A stretch of DNA of 54,510 nucleotides from contig NZ_JAGIBG010000036.1 of NCBI RefSeq assembly GCF_017744435.1, forward strand, positions 51,805 to 106,314. Direction: 5' to 3'. The notes beneath the pieces are model-generated. The model worked only from the letters and a program-made list of their open reading frames with translations, did not search any database and was not told the origin of the DNA. Numbering within the stretch: the stretch's first letter is position 1; every line of letters begins with the position of its first letter. This document shows, piece after piece, positions 8,701 through 17,475 of this stretch. The position numbers and the translations under genes are program-made. This DNA is from Pseudomonas sp. GTDB taxonomy: Bacteria > Pseudomonadota > Gammaproteobacteria > Pseudomonadales > Pseudomonadaceae.

Positions 8701-9543
8701 ATGATCAAGATCACCCCCACCATCGAGTGCTCCAACACCGCCCCGTTCGTCCTCTTCGGCGGCATCAACGTGCTCGAGTCCGAGGACCTGGCCCTGACCG
8801 CCTGCGCCGAGTACGTTCGGGTTACCGAGAAACTGGGCATCCCTTACGTGTTCAAGGCCAGCTTCGACAAGGCCAACCGCTCCTCGATCCACTCCTACCG
8901 TGGCCCGGGCATGGAAGAGGGCCTGCGCATCTTCGAGAAGGTAAAGGCCGAGTTCGGCGTCCCGATCATCACCGACGTGCATGAAATCCACCAGTGCGCG
9001 CCGGTGGCCGAAGTGGTCGACGTGCTGCAACTGCCAGCCTTCCTCGCCCGCCAGACCGACCTGGTGGTGGCCCTGGCCAAGACCGGCAAGCCGGTCAACA
9101 TCAAGAAGCCACAGTTCCTCAGCCCCTCGCAGATGCAGAACATCGTGCACAAGTTCAAGGAAGCCGGTAACGACCAGCTGATCCTGTGCGACCGCGGCAC
9201 CTGCATGGGCTACGACAACCTGGTGGTCGACATGCTGGGCTTTGGCGTGATGAAGCGCACCTGCGACAACCTGCCGATCATCTTCGACGTGACCCACGCC
9301 CTGCAGAACCGCGACCCGTCCGGCGCTGCCTCCGGTGGCCGCCGCGAGCAGGTCGTCGACCTCGCCCGCGCCGGCATGGCGGTTGGCCTGGCCGGGCTGT
9401 TTCTGGAGGCTCACCCGAACCCGGACCAGGCCAAGTGCGACGGCCCGAGTGCCCTGCCGCTGGATAAGCTAGAGCCTTTCCTTGCGCAGATCAAAGCGCT
9501 GGATGACCTGGTGAAAGGGTTTACGCCGCTGGTCATTGCCTGA
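8701..9543 (+). CDS. kdsA: 3-deoxy-D-manno-octulosonate 8-phosphate synthase
   Basis: A 280-residue class I KDO8P synthase, which condenses arabinose 5-phosphate with phosphoenolpyruvate to give KDO 8-phosphate for the LPS inner core. Full-length match to the family: FKASFDKANRSSIHSYRGPG, TDVHEIHQ, VDVLQLPAFLARQTDLV, KKPQFLSPSQM, FDVTHALQ and LEAHPNPDQAKCDGPSALP are all present. Pseudomonads usually keep the main kdsA between pyrG and eno; this one stands alone beside nucleotide and oxidoreductase genes, so it is probably a second copy. Followed by a strong terminator. Confidence 0.95.
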   Translation: MIKITPTIECSNTAPFVLFGGINVLESEDLALTACAEYVRVTEKLGIPYVFKASFDKANRSSIHSYRGPGMEEGLRIFEKVKAEFGVPIITDVHEIHQCAPVAEVVDVLQLPAFLARQTDLVVALAKTGKPVNIKKPQFLSPSQMQNIVHKFKEAGNDQLILCDRGTCMGYDNLVVDMLGFGVMKRTCDNLPIIFDVTHALQNRDPSGAASGGRREQVVDLARAGMAVGLAGLFLEAHPNPDQAKCDGPSALPLDKLEPFLAQIKALDDLVKGFTPLVIA

Positions 9544-9561
9544 GTCGATTTCGCGCCACGC

Positions 9562-9598
9562 AAAAAAGGCCGGCATGCACTGCATGCCGGCCTTTTTT
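9562..9598 (+). terminator. Rho-independent terminator after kdsA
   Basis: A perfect 12-bp stem, GGCCGGCATGCA (9568-9579) and TGCATGCCGGCC (9581-9592), with a single-base loop at 9580 in the DNA sense (in RNA the loop must open a few pairs), flanked by six A on the left and six T on the right. It can act in both directions; on the + strand it closes the kdsA transcript. Confidence 0.93.
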
Positions 9599-9803
9599 CA
9601 GCTCCAAGGGTGTTGAGGAGCGTGGTCGAGCGTTAACTTCAGCGCATCACCGCTATGCAGCCTTTGCCCAAACCACATTGCCTAGGGCTTCTCGATCTTG
9701 ACCACGTGACCGTTCGACCGGGTCAACTGGTCGACAGCTCAAGGCTGAACCACGACTCAAAAATGAAAAAGCGCAGCATCGCAGCCCTCTTGCCTGATCT
9801 GAT

Positions 9804-10505
9804 TCAGCCGCGTATTTCAGCGACTACTGCCGCCAGTGCCTGCGCCGGGTCCGTCGCCTTGCTGATCGGGCGACCGATCACCAGATAATCCGAGCCGGCG
9901 TCCAGAGCCTGGCGCGGCGTAAGAATTCGACGCTGGTCATCCAGAGCGCTACCCGCCGGGCGAATTCCCGGGGTGACCAGTTGCAGGCCAGGGTGCGCAG
10001 CCTTCAATGCCGGCGCCTCAAGCGCCGAACATACCAACCCGTCCATGCCCGCCTTCTCGGCCAGCGCAGCGAGGCGCAGCACCTGCTCTTGTGGGGCAAT
10101 ATCCAGGCCAATGCCGGCCAGGTCCTCACGTTCCATGCTGGTCAGCACGGTCACGCCGATCAATAGTGGCTGCGGGCCGCTGCGCTTGGCCAGCTCTTCG
10201 CGGCAGGCCGACATCATGCGCAGGCCACCAGAGCAATGGACGTTGACCATCCACACCCCCATTTCGGCAGCCGCCTTGACGGCCATGGCGGTGGTGTTCG
10301 GAATATCGTGGAACTTCAGGTCGAGGAACACCTCGAAGCCCTTCTGGCACAGGCTTTCGACAATCCCCGAAGCGCTGCTGGTGAACAGCTCCTTGCCCAC
10401 CTTTACCCGGCACAGGGCGGGATCGAGCTGGTCAGCCAGCTTCAGGGCAGCGTCACGAGTGGGAAAATCCAGGGCGACGATCAGGGGCGTCTGGCAGGCG
10501 GACAT
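9804..10505 (-). CDS. pyrF: Orotidine 5'-phosphate decarboxylase
   Basis: 233 residues; catalyses OMP to UMP, the last step of de novo UMP synthesis. Bacterial group I features are all seen: VALDFPTRDAAL, the KVGKELF segment, the catalytic FLDLKFHDIPNT, VNVHCSGG, and the phosphate-binding ITPGIRP and YLVIGRPIS near the C-terminus. The start is the ATG at 10505 (MSACQTPLIVALDF); longer in-frame starts upstream add 42 residues with no family support. Transcribed away from the small membrane protein at 10687. Confidence 0.96.
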   Translation of the reverse strand: MSACQTPLIVALDFPTRDAALKLADQLDPALCRVKVGKELFTSSASGIVESLCQKGFEVFLDLKFHDIPNTTAMAVKAAAEMGVWMVNVHCSGGLRMMSACREELAKRSGPQPLLIGVTVLTSMEREDLAGIGLDIAPQEQVLRLAALAEKAGMDGLVCSALEAPALKAAHPGLQLVTPGIRPAGSALDDQRRILTPRQALDAGSDYLVIGRPISKATDPAQALAAVVAEIRG

Positions 10506-10686
10506 GGTCGAATTCTCTTGGCAAGTCGTAAACGGCGCGCATTGTAAACGAAGTGGCACAGGCTTTGGGGGCCGCGGGTCATCAGAATTGGCCCAGCAGG
10601 GAATGGCCCCTATAATTGAACCAATGGTCAAGGAAATCGCTCAACCGCTATACAAGCGAAACCCTCGACGCCACAGGAGAAAGACA

Positions 10687-10854
10687 ATGCCCTGGTATGC
10701 TTGGCTGATACTCATCATAGCCCTCGGCTCGATCATTGGCGGGCTGATGCTGCTTCGAGATACGGCGAAGAAGCTGCCCCTGACCGAAGAGCAATTGCGT
10801 AAGGTGCATGAACGTAATGCCGAGGCGGATGCCAAGGATGCTCAGGACCGATAG
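10687..10854 (+). CDS. Small membrane protein, DUF2897 type
   Basis: A 55-residue protein with one N-terminal transmembrane helix (about residues 5-23, AWLILIIALGSIIGGLMLL) and a charged cytoplasmic tail (LTEEQLRKVHERNAEADAKD). AGGAG lies eight bases before the ATG. Length and layout match the small DUF2897 proteins found in pseudomonads. Function unknown. Confidence 0.82.
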   Translation: MPWYAWLILIIALGSIIGGLMLLRDTAKKLPLTEEQLRKVHERNAEADAKDAQDR

Positions 10855-10873
10855 CGCAGGTTGAATCTGCAGC

Positions 10874-10960
10874 GCCTGTGGGAACCGGCTTGTCGGCGAT
10901 GAGGCCAGCACAGGCAAAAAGCCGGTTTGAGACCTGTCAACGGCACGCCGCTCCCACAGG
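10874..10960. repeat. Degenerate inverted REP pair
   Basis: CCTGTGGGAACCGGCTTGTC at 10876-10895 resembles the P. putida REP consensus, and CGGCACGCCGCTCCCACAGG at 10941-10960 is a shortened inverted copy. It lies between the 3' ends of two convergent genes, the usual place for REP sequences. The hairpin could also end transcription of the small gene at 10687. Confidence 0.55.
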
Positions 10961-10968
10961 ACATGTCA

Positions 10969-11301
10969 CTATTCCACCATCAGCCTGTCCCGATTGCGCT
11001 CCAGCAACGCGCTACCAATACCCCTGATTTCCAGCAGTTCGTCCACCGTGGCGAACGGCCCATTGGTATCTCGATACGCCACGATCGCTTCAGCCTTGGC
11101 CTTGCCGATCCCATTCAGTTTCTTTTGCAGCGTAGACGCATCGGCTGTGTTCAAATTCAACCGTTCGACCGGAGCCTGCACTTGGCTCACCAGCGGTACT
11201 GGCTCTGACGGCATCTTCGCAGCATCCGGCGCCGCGCTGAGGGAAAACGACAAGCCCGCGAACAGTGGCAGCAGCAGGTAATTGAGGACGGTATTGCGCA
11301 T
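10969..11301 (-). CDS. ComEA-type helix-hairpin-helix DNA-binding protein
   Basis: 110 residues with an N-terminal signal sequence (MRNTVLNYLLLPLFAGLSFSLSA) and a C-terminal double helix-hairpin-helix: LNLNTADASTLQKKLNGIGK and FATVDELLEIRGIGSALLER. ComEA-type proteins bind double-stranded DNA non-specifically in the periplasm during DNA uptake; single-domain homologues like this are common in pseudomonads that are not obviously competent, so the role is open. Start set at the ATG at 11301, which has AGGAG at good spacing. In Pseudomonas it commonly borders the O-antigen locus. Confidence 0.9.
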   Translation of the reverse strand: MRNTVLNYLLLPLFAGLSFSLSAAPDAAKMPSEPVPLVSQVQAPVERLNLNTADASTLQKKLNGIGKAKAEAIVAYRDTNGPFATVDELLEIRGIGSALLERNRDRLMVE

Positions 11302-11476
11302 GAGGTCACTCCTGTGAGTTGAGGTTGCCGCAGCCAGTTTCATTGGCTGCCCCTACAACCTAGCGGGTTACAGGCAGTTGTTCCCAGTGGGCAATGGTTA
11401 CCAAATCAGACGTCACAACATGTTGCACGCCTGCCGGCGAAGCTTCCTACGGCAGGGGTGCACAGGACTATCAGCC

Positions 11477-12370
11477 CTACAGGGCATGATCACGCAGCAA
11501 ACGCAGCAAATACTGGCCATAGCCATTCTTGCGCATCGGCTCAGCCAGACTTTGGAGCTGCTCCGCATCGATCCACTTCTGGCGGAATGCCAGCTCCTCC
11601 GGGCAAGCGACCTTCAGGCCCTGCCGGCGCTCGAGCGTGGCGATGTAACCACTGGCTTCGAGCAGAGAATCATGGGTGCCGGTATCGAGCCAGGCATAGC
11701 CGCGGCCCATCACCTGAACCGACAATTGCCCACGCTCCAGATAGAGCCGGTTGATGTCGGTAATCTCCAGCTCACCACGCGCCGAGGGTTTGAGACCCTT
11801 GGCCATCTCAATTACGTCCAGGTCGTAGAAATACAGCCCTGTCACTGCATAGTTGGACTTAGGCTGCTGGGGTTTTTCCTCCAGGCTGACGGCCTTGCCA
11901 CTGGCGTCGAACTCGACCACACCATAGCGCTCGGGGTCGGTCACATGGTAAGCGAACACACTCGCCCCTTCGTTGCGCGCCATTGCACCGACAAGCAAGT
12001 TGTGGAAGTCGTGGCCGTAGTAGATGTTGTCGCCCAGCACCAATGCCGACAAGTCGTTGCCGATGAAGCGCTCACCAATGATGAACGCCTGGGCCAGGCC
12101 ATCCGGCGAAGGCTGCACCGCATAGCTGATGTTGATGCCCCACTGGTGGCCATCGCCCAGCAACTGCTCGAAGCGTGGCGTGTCCAGGGGTGTGGAGATG
12201 ATCAGGATATCGCGGATACCCGCCAGCATCAGCGTGGTCAGCGGGTAGTAGATCATCGGTTTGTCGTACACCGGCAGCAGCTGCTTGGAGATCGCCAGTG
12301 TCGCCGGGTGCAGGCGCGTGCCCGAACCGCCTGCCAGAATGATGCCTTTGCGTTGCTTGAATGTGCTCAT
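11477..12370 (-). CDS. rmlA: Glucose-1-phosphate thymidylyltransferase
   Basis: 297 residues. Forms dTDP-glucose from dTTP and glucose 1-phosphate. The nucleotidyltransferase signature GGSGTRLHP is at residues 14-22, followed by SKQLLPVYDKPMIYYPL, LGDNIYYG, and the RmlA-specific WLDTGTHDSLLEAS. Its ATG overlaps the stop of rmlB by four bases, so the two are translationally coupled. No rmlC or rmlD is near, so the dTDP-4-keto-6-deoxyglucose made by RmlA/RmlB is not turned into dTDP-rhamnose by genes seen here; wecE at 19267 is the obvious consumer. Confidence 0.96.
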   Translation of the reverse strand: MSTFKQRKGIILAGGSGTRLHPATLAISKQLLPVYDKPMIYYPLTTLMLAGIRDILIISTPLDTPRFEQLLGDGHQWGINISYAVQPSPDGLAQAFIIGERFIGNDLSALVLGDNIYYGHDFHNLLVGAMARNEGASVFAYHVTDPERYGVVEFDASGKAVSLEEKPQQPKSNYAVTGLYFYDLDVIEMAKGLKPSARGELEITDINRLYLERGQLSVQVMGRGYAWLDTGTHDSLLEASGYIATLERRQGLKVACPEELAFRQKWIDAEQLQSLAEPMRKNGYGQYLLRLLRDHAL

Positions 12371-13449
12371 TTGTCGTGCTTCCCTGAACGGCAGCTGTAG
12401 TTTTTTTCAACCCATTCGCGATAACTGCCCGACTGCACACCCTCGACCCACGCAGCATTGTCCAGGTACCACTGCACTGTCTTGCGGATACCAGTCTCGA
12501 ACGTTTCACTCGGTTTCCAGCCTAGTTCGCGCTCAAGCTTGCGGGCATCGATGGCGTAGCGTCTATCATGCCCCGGACGGTCGGCAACATAGGTGATCTG
12601 CGCCGCATAGGGCTTGCCGTCTGCCCGTGGGCGCAGCTCATCCAGCAGGGAGCAGACGCGCTCGACGATCTCCAGGTTCGGTTTCTCGTTCCAGCCACCG
12701 ACGTTGTACACCTCACCTACCTTACCGGCTTCCAGTACCCGGCGAATGGCGCTGCAATGGTCCTTGACGTAAAGCCAGTCGCGAATCTGCTGACCATCGC
12801 CATACACCGGCAAGGCCTTGCCACTCAGCGCGTTGACGATCACCAGTGGAATGAGTTTTTCCGGAAAGTGCAGTGGCCCGTAATTGTTAGAGCAGTTGGT
12901 GGTCAGCACGGGCAAGCCGTAGGTGTGGTGATAGGAGCGCACCAAGTGATCGCTGCCCGCCTTGCTCGCCGAATAGGGGCTGTTGGGTTGGTACTGATGG
13001 GTTTCGGTGAACGCCGGCTCACCGGCCTTGAGCGAGCCGTACACCTCATCGGTGGATACATGCAGAAACCGGAATGCTTCCTGCCCTGCACCATCCAGGC
13101 CCTGCCAATAACTCCGAACCGCTTCGAGCAACTGGAAGGTGCCGACCACATTGGTTTCGACGAACGCCTGCGGGCCGTGGATGGAGCGGTCGACATGCGA
13201 CTCGGCAGCAAAGTTGAGCACCGCGCGCGGCTGGTGCTCGGCCAGCAGCCGCTGCAACAGCGCAGTGTCACCGATATCCCCGTGCACAAACACATGCTGC
13301 GGGTTGCCTTGCAGGCTGGCCAAGCTTTGCAGATTGCCGGCGTAGGTCAGTTTGTCGAGGTTGATGAGGGTTTCGCCCGATTGGTTCACCCAATCCAGTA
13401 CGAAGTTCGAACCGATAAAGCCGGCGCCGCCGGTAACCAGGATAGTCAT
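12367..13449 (-). CDS. rmlB: dTDP-glucose 4,6-dehydratase
   Basis: 360 residues, an extended SDR that converts dTDP-glucose to dTDP-4-keto-6-deoxyglucose. It has the NAD-binding VTGGAGFIGSNF at residues 5-16, the dehydratase motif STDEVYGSL, the catalytic YSASKAGSDHLV and NNYGPLHFPEKLIP. Full length. Transcribed divergently from the Gtr-like cluster across 13450-13787, followed by rmlA with a four-base overlap. Confidence 0.96.
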   Translation of the reverse strand: MTILVTGGAGFIGSNFVLDWVNQSGETLINLDKLTYAGNLQSLASLQGNPQHVFVHGDIGDTALLQRLLAEHQPRAVLNFAAESHVDRSIHGPQAFVETNVVGTFQLLEAVRSYWQGLDGAGQEAFRFLHVSTDEVYGSLKAGEPAFTETHQYQPNSPYSASKAGSDHLVRSYHHTYGLPVLTTNCSNNYGPLHFPEKLIPLVIVNALSGKALPVYGDGQQIRDWLYVKDHCSAIRRVLEAGKVGEVYNVGGWNEKPNLEIVERVCSLLDELRPRADGKPYAAQITYVADRPGHDRRYAIDARKLERELGWKPSETFETGIRKTVQWYLDNAAWVEGVQSGSYREWVEKNYSCRSGKHDK

Positions 13450-13787
13450 TGGTTCAGGTAGATCTCATGCGGGTCGGTAGGAAAGATGCCGCTATTGTAA
13501 ACGGGATTATAGGAAACGTATCGGCTGGGGTGGGGTTTGTCATTCGATGTTCGGGGGCTTGGCTTGAGAGTTTCTGCACTCATTGAGATCGAGCGCCACC
13601 TGCACTACGCATCGCGGGCAAGCCCGCTGCCATGTACGGACTCGCCTGCCTTGTCCAGGCCGGGTGCGCGGACGGTGCACAGCTCATCCTACTGACAACT
13701 CATGGAGCAGCGCGTAAAGTACCCGCCTTTTGAAACCTGGCGACTGAACCGTCCCCAACTGTCAAATTCGATAAGGAATTCAATGCC
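13450..13787. other. Divergent intergenic region between rmlB and the Gtr-like cluster
   Basis: 338 bases without a credible gene. It must hold the promoters of both rmlBA and the rightward cluster. The only clear structure is a partial REP core, CATCGCGGGCAAGCCCGCTG at about 13610-13629. I see no convincing -35/-10 pair or operator. The ribosome binding site AAGGAA at 13773-13778 serves the GTG start at 13788. Confidence 0.6.
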
Positions 13788-15587
13788 GTGAATGCACTGC
13801 TTCACCGAGCACCGATCGTAGCGTGCGCAATCGGTACATTCTTGTTACTAAGTTGGCTGCTCAAATTCAGCGCATACGGAGTCGATTTCACTGACGAAAG
13901 TTTCTATCTGGTTTGGATCTCCACGCCGTTTCTCTACAGCGGCTCCACTACCCAGTTCGGCTTTGTTTACCACCCGCTCTACCAACTGTTGGGAGGTGAT
14001 ATCACTGCCTTGCGGCAAGCGAACATTCTTATCACCTTTACCCTCGCCTGGGGGTTGTGCCAAACGTTCCTCAACTCGATCTCGCCAAAGCAGCCAGGGC
14101 AACGCTGGCCACAAGTGACCATGAGTGCTGGCCTGGCAACAGCCGCCTTGCTGATTTTCGATACCTGGTTGGTTACTCCAAGCTACAACAGCCTGAATCT
14201 GCAGGCACTACTGATCACGGCCATCGGCTTGTTGATGGCGGACAGACCCCTGCATCGCGCCAGCCTGGCAGGCTGGATGCTGATCGGTATCGGCGGTTGG
14301 CTCGCGTTCATGGCCAAACCGAGTAGCGCCCTGGCGCTGGCGCTAGCCGTGATCGTGTGGTTGCTGGCCTTGCGACGAGGCTCCGTGCGCTCGCTGGTGC
14401 TCACTGGCGTCAGTGCGCTTTTGCCATTGCTGGCCAGTGCCTGGCTGATCGACGGCTCTGTCGTCGCGTTCGCGGCACGCATTCAAAGGGGTATCCAGCT
14501 AACCCAGGACTTGGCCGGGGGACATACACTGCTTGATATCCTGAGGATCGACAGCGTTCCGCTGGACATACGACTCCTGAGTTTGCTGCTGGCGACGTCC
14601 TTCGCCATCGTCATCGCCACGGGATGCCAGGTGGCAAACAACATGCGCTGGTGGTACCTGAGCCTGCCATTGTCCCTCGCGTTTTTCGTCCTCACTGCAG
14701 CGCAGGTGCTCGGCCAGCACCTCTGGGTTGTCTATCTTGGACCGTACCAGAGCATATGGGTCTTCGCTGTGGTGCTGGCTGCACTGTTGGTTTGCCTCGC
14801 CACCGGACGCCTCAGGGCACTGGCCAGCATCACCCCGGCGCAATGGGTCATTGCCGGGCTGTTCATGGTCACTCCGCACATATACGCATTCGGCACCAAT
14901 GGAAACTACTGGGATGCCGGAGGAAGCGCCGCGATCTTCTGGTTGCTCGCCGGGTTGACCTTGCTGGCACCGCTGATCCGACAACAGGCTTCGTGGTTCC
15001 CCCTGCTTCCCGCCACACTGGCCACCCAGGCGATGGTAGCCACCCTGCTGCAAAGTGGCTTTGAGCACCCTTACCGCCAGCCCCAGCCCCTGAGGCTCAA
15101 CACCAGCATTCAATCTTTGGGTGCCGATGGGGCCAAGCTCCAGTTATCCGAAGATTACGCGCAGTACTTCTCCAACGCGATCAAGGTTGCTCAAACGGCG
15201 GGGTTGCAGCCAGGCACGCCGATGATCGATCTGTCTGGCCAGTCGCCAGGCATCCTTTATGCGCTAGGCGCCAAAAATATCGGTCAGGCGTGGCTGATGG
15301 GCGGCTACCCCGGCAGCCTCAAGCGCGCCACCGATGCGCTTTCGCTGGTGAATTGCCAGACGATCGCAGCTTCGTGGGTGCTCTGGGAGCCAAACGGCCC
15401 GCGCAGCCTGCCCACTGAAACGTTATTGCAGCAAGGCGCTCGATTCCCAGACGACTATCGCCAAGTAGGCACCTGGCGAACCGCGCCTGGTGCTGGCGGA
15501 TTTGCCTTTGTACGGGAACAGGTCCTCTATGCTCCCGTCAACGTCGCAGGCACTACACGTGCTTGCCAGGCCAAGAGAGAACAATGA
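13788..15587 (+). CDS. Multi-pass membrane glycosyltransferase, GT-C fold (GtrC-like)
   Basis: 599 residues from a GTG (the nearby ATG at 13783 runs straight into a stop). About 11-12 hydrophobic segments in the first 430 residues and a C-terminal soluble domain of about 170 residues. The first periplasmic loop starts with FTDESFY; the acidic pair D36-E37 just after TM1 is the hallmark of GT-C enzymes, which use lipid-phosphate-linked sugars on the periplasmic side. Its coupling (ATGA, four-base overlap) to a GtrB-like GT2 and the GtrA further on make it the likely serotype-type transferase, analogous in role to phage-encoded GtrC proteins. The acceptor is not known; O-antigen is the first guess because of the location. 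Confidence 0.78.
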   Translation: MNALLHRAPIVACAIGTFLLLSWLLKFSAYGVDFTDESFYLVWISTPFLYSGSTTQFGFVYHPLYQLLGGDITALRQANILITFTLAWGLCQTFLNSISPKQPGQRWPQVTMSAGLATAALLIFDTWLVTPSYNSLNLQALLITAIGLLMADRPLHRASLAGWMLIGIGGWLAFMAKPSSALALALAVIVWLLALRRGSVRSLVLTGVSALLPLLASAWLIDGSVVAFAARIQRGIQLTQDLAGGHTLLDILRIDSVPLDIRLLSLLLATSFAIVIATGCQVANNMRWWYLSLPLSLAFFVLTAAQVLGQHLWVVYLGPYQSIWVFAVVLAALLVCLATGRLRALASITPAQWVIAGLFMVTPHIYAFGTNGNYWDAGGSAAIFWLLAGLTLLAPLIRQQASWFPLLPATLATQAMVATLLQSGFEHPYRQPQPLRLNTSIQSLGADGAKLQLSEDYAQYFSNAIKVAQTAGLQPGTPMIDLSGQSPGILYALGAKNIGQAWLMGGYPGSLKRATDALSLVNCQTIAASWVLWEPNGPRSLPTETLLQQGARFPDDYRQVGTWRTAPGAGGFAFVREQVLYAPVNVAGTTRACQAKREQ

Positions 15588-16561
15588 TGCCAACCACTGA
15601 GAACCTTTCGACTCCCAACGACCATCGCTCGGGCATTAGTGTGGTGGTGCCGGTCTATCGCAGCAAAGATACCCTGCACACTTTCCACGAGCGGATCTCA
15701 CGACAACTGGATGCCCTCACCGATGATTGGGAATTGATCCTGGTTGACGACGCCAGCCCGGACGAAACCTGGAGCATCGCGTGCGAGCTACATGACAAGG
15801 ATGCCCGTGTCAGGTGCATTCGCCTGGCGCGCAACTTTGGGCAGCAACACGCTACCTTGTGTGGCTTGAACTATGCCAGCAAGGGCTACGTATTCACCAT
15901 CGATGACGACCTGCAGTGCTTCCCTGAAGACTTGCCGCTGTTCACCGAACAGCTTGATGCCGGAAAGCGAGTCGTCATTGGCAAGATCAACACCTCCGAG
16001 AAACAGCACCACTGGTGGCGCAATCTCGGCTCACGGCTCAACCAGCACCTCGCGGGCAAGATCATCGGAAAACCCAAGGCGATGGGCCTGTCCAGCTTCC
16101 GTGCCATGACCCTGGATGTGGCTCGCAAGCTGACCGCCTACAAAGGCGCACATCCGCATATCGCCGCGATGCTGTTCAAAACGGTGCCGCACTCGCTGAT
16201 CTGTAACGTGCCCATCCGCCATGCCTCTCGTCTGGATGGGCAGAAAACCACTTACTCAGTGGCCAAACTGATCAAGACGTTGTCATATCTGGTCATTAAC
16301 CACTCCTATCTGCCGTTGCGCTTCATGATCGGCTGGGGGGGGGTGGTCAGCGTACTGAGTATCGCCTATGCCATCTGGGTCATCATCCAATCCATATTTG
16401 CCGAGCATTCCGCACCCGGCTGGGCGTCTCTGGCTGTGCTGGTGTCATTCCTGAGCGGCAACATACTGCTGGCACTGGGTGTACTCGGGGAATACCTTGG
16501 CCGCCTGGTGGAAGAAGCCAGCAACGTTGAACAGTTTTCGGTTTTTGAAGAGAAGCTCTGA
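15584..16561 (+). CDS. GT2 undecaprenyl-phosphate glycosyltransferase, GtrB/Dpm1-like
   Basis: 325 residues. The GT-A domain shows SVVVPVYRSKDTL at residues 19-31, VDDASPDETW, ARNFGQQHATLCGL and the metal-binding acidic cluster DDDLQCFPEDLP near residue 110. Two C-terminal transmembrane helices (about 245-268 and 275-300) match GtrB/ArnC-type enzymes, which place a sugar from a nucleotide donor on undecaprenyl phosphate. Starts at ATGATG overlapping the preceding stop and ends TGATG into the next gene. A run of nine G (16335-16343) sits in the first C-terminal helix; a change in length would remove the membrane part. Confidence 0.85.
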   Translation: MMPTTENLSTPNDHRSGISVVVPVYRSKDTLHTFHERISRQLDALTDDWELILVDDASPDETWSIACELHDKDARVRCIRLARNFGQQHATLCGLNYASKGYVFTIDDDLQCFPEDLPLFTEQLDAGKRVVIGKINTSEKQHHWWRNLGSRLNQHLAGKIIGKPKAMGLSSFRAMTLDVARKLTAYKGAHPHIAAMLFKTVPHSLICNVPIRHASRLDGQKTTYSVAKLIKTLSYLVINHSYLPLRFMIGWGGVVSVLSIAYAIWVIIQSIFAEHSAPGWASLAVLVSFLSGNILLALGVLGEYLGRLVEEASNVEQFSVFEEKL

Positions 16562-17475
16562 TGATCCCTCGCCACGACCACGCTCACCGCTTCAACATAA
16601 GTGATCACTTCGCCGCCGAAGACATCGTCCAGGACGGCGGCTTCGCCACTCTCGATGAAGTCGACACCATCACATTGGGTAGCCTGGTGTACTGCCAGGC
16701 CCTGCATTACCTGCTAAAGGCTGCAAACAACCCAAATGTCTCTGCGGTTGTCTGCCCGCCCGCGCTGGTTGACGAACTGACCGGCACCGGCAAGGCAATC
16801 GTCGCCGCCGAAGACCCGCGCCGCGCATTCTTCGAACTGTATCTGCGGCTCAAGGCCAGCGGTGACATCCTCCCTCAAATGACCTACGGAATCGGTGAGG
16901 GCTGCAACATCCATCCCAGCGCGGTGGTATCGCCCAAAGCTAAACTGGGCAAACGTGTGGTGGTTGGTGCCCACAGCGTGATCGAAGATTATTGCGAGCT
17001 CGGCGACGACGTCGAGATTGGAGCCAATGTGATCATCGGTGCCGAAGGCCTGCTGACCCTTCGCCAGGCTGACGGCCGGCTCGTGCGAGTCGGCCATGCC
17101 GGCGGCGTCACGATCAGTGAGGGCTGTCAGATCCTATCGGGCGCGGTCATTGCCAAGTCATTGTTTCGCGGCTTCACGTTCATTGGTCCGCACAGCCAGG
17201 TCGGCATCATGACCAACATCGGCCATGGCGCCTATGTGGGTGAGGCCTGTGTCATCTCGGGCAATTCCGTCATTGCTGGGCGCAGCCGCCTGGAGGATCG
17301 AGTGTGGGTAGGCACTTCGGCATCGATCGCGCAGGGCTTGGTAGTGGGCCGAGGCGCGCAAATCAAGATGGGCGCAGTGGTGGTGGCCGATGTTCCGGCC
17401 GGCGCGGTGATGTCGGGTAACTTTGCCGTCAATCACCGAGTGAACATGGCCCGCTACCTGAAAGGAACCGTCTGA
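16561..17475 (+). CDS. LpxD-like left-handed beta-helix N-acyltransferase
   Basis: 304 residues. An N-terminal domain of about 110 residues precedes a hexapeptide-repeat left-handed beta helix (about 115-290; GKRVVVGAHSVIEDYCELG, VEIGANVIIGAEG, GGVTISEGCQILSGAVIAKS, HSQVGIMTNIGHGAYVGEAC). This two-domain layout is that of LpxD, the acyl-ACP-dependent UDP-3-O-acyl-glucosamine N-acyltransferase, not of the acetyl-CoA-dependent sugar acetyltransferases, which lack such an N-terminal domain. An acyl carrier protein is encoded 725 bases further on. I infer that it N-acylates the 4-amino group of dTDP-Fuc4N (or of its lipid-linked form). It starts within the stop of the GT2 gene (TGATG). Confidence 0.75.
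   Translation: MIPRHDHAHRFNISDHFAAEDIVQDGGFATLDEVDTITLGSLVYCQALHYLLKAANNPNVSAVVCPPALVDELTGTGKAIVAAEDPRRAFFELYLRLKASGDILPQMTYGIGEGCNIHPSAVVSPKAKLGKRVVVGAHSVIEDYCELGDDVEIGANVIIGAEGLLTLRQADGRLVRVGHAGGVTISEGCQILSGAVIAKSLFRGFTFIGPHSQVGIMTNIGHGAYVGEACVISGNSVIAGRSRLEDRVWVGTSASIAQGLVVGRGAQIKMGAVVVADVPAGAVMSGNFAVNHRVNMARYLKGTV

Noticed and set aside
9655..9888. Small + strand open frame after the kdsA terminator
   Set aside because: Overlaps the pyrF 3' end, has no ribosome binding site and no family features.
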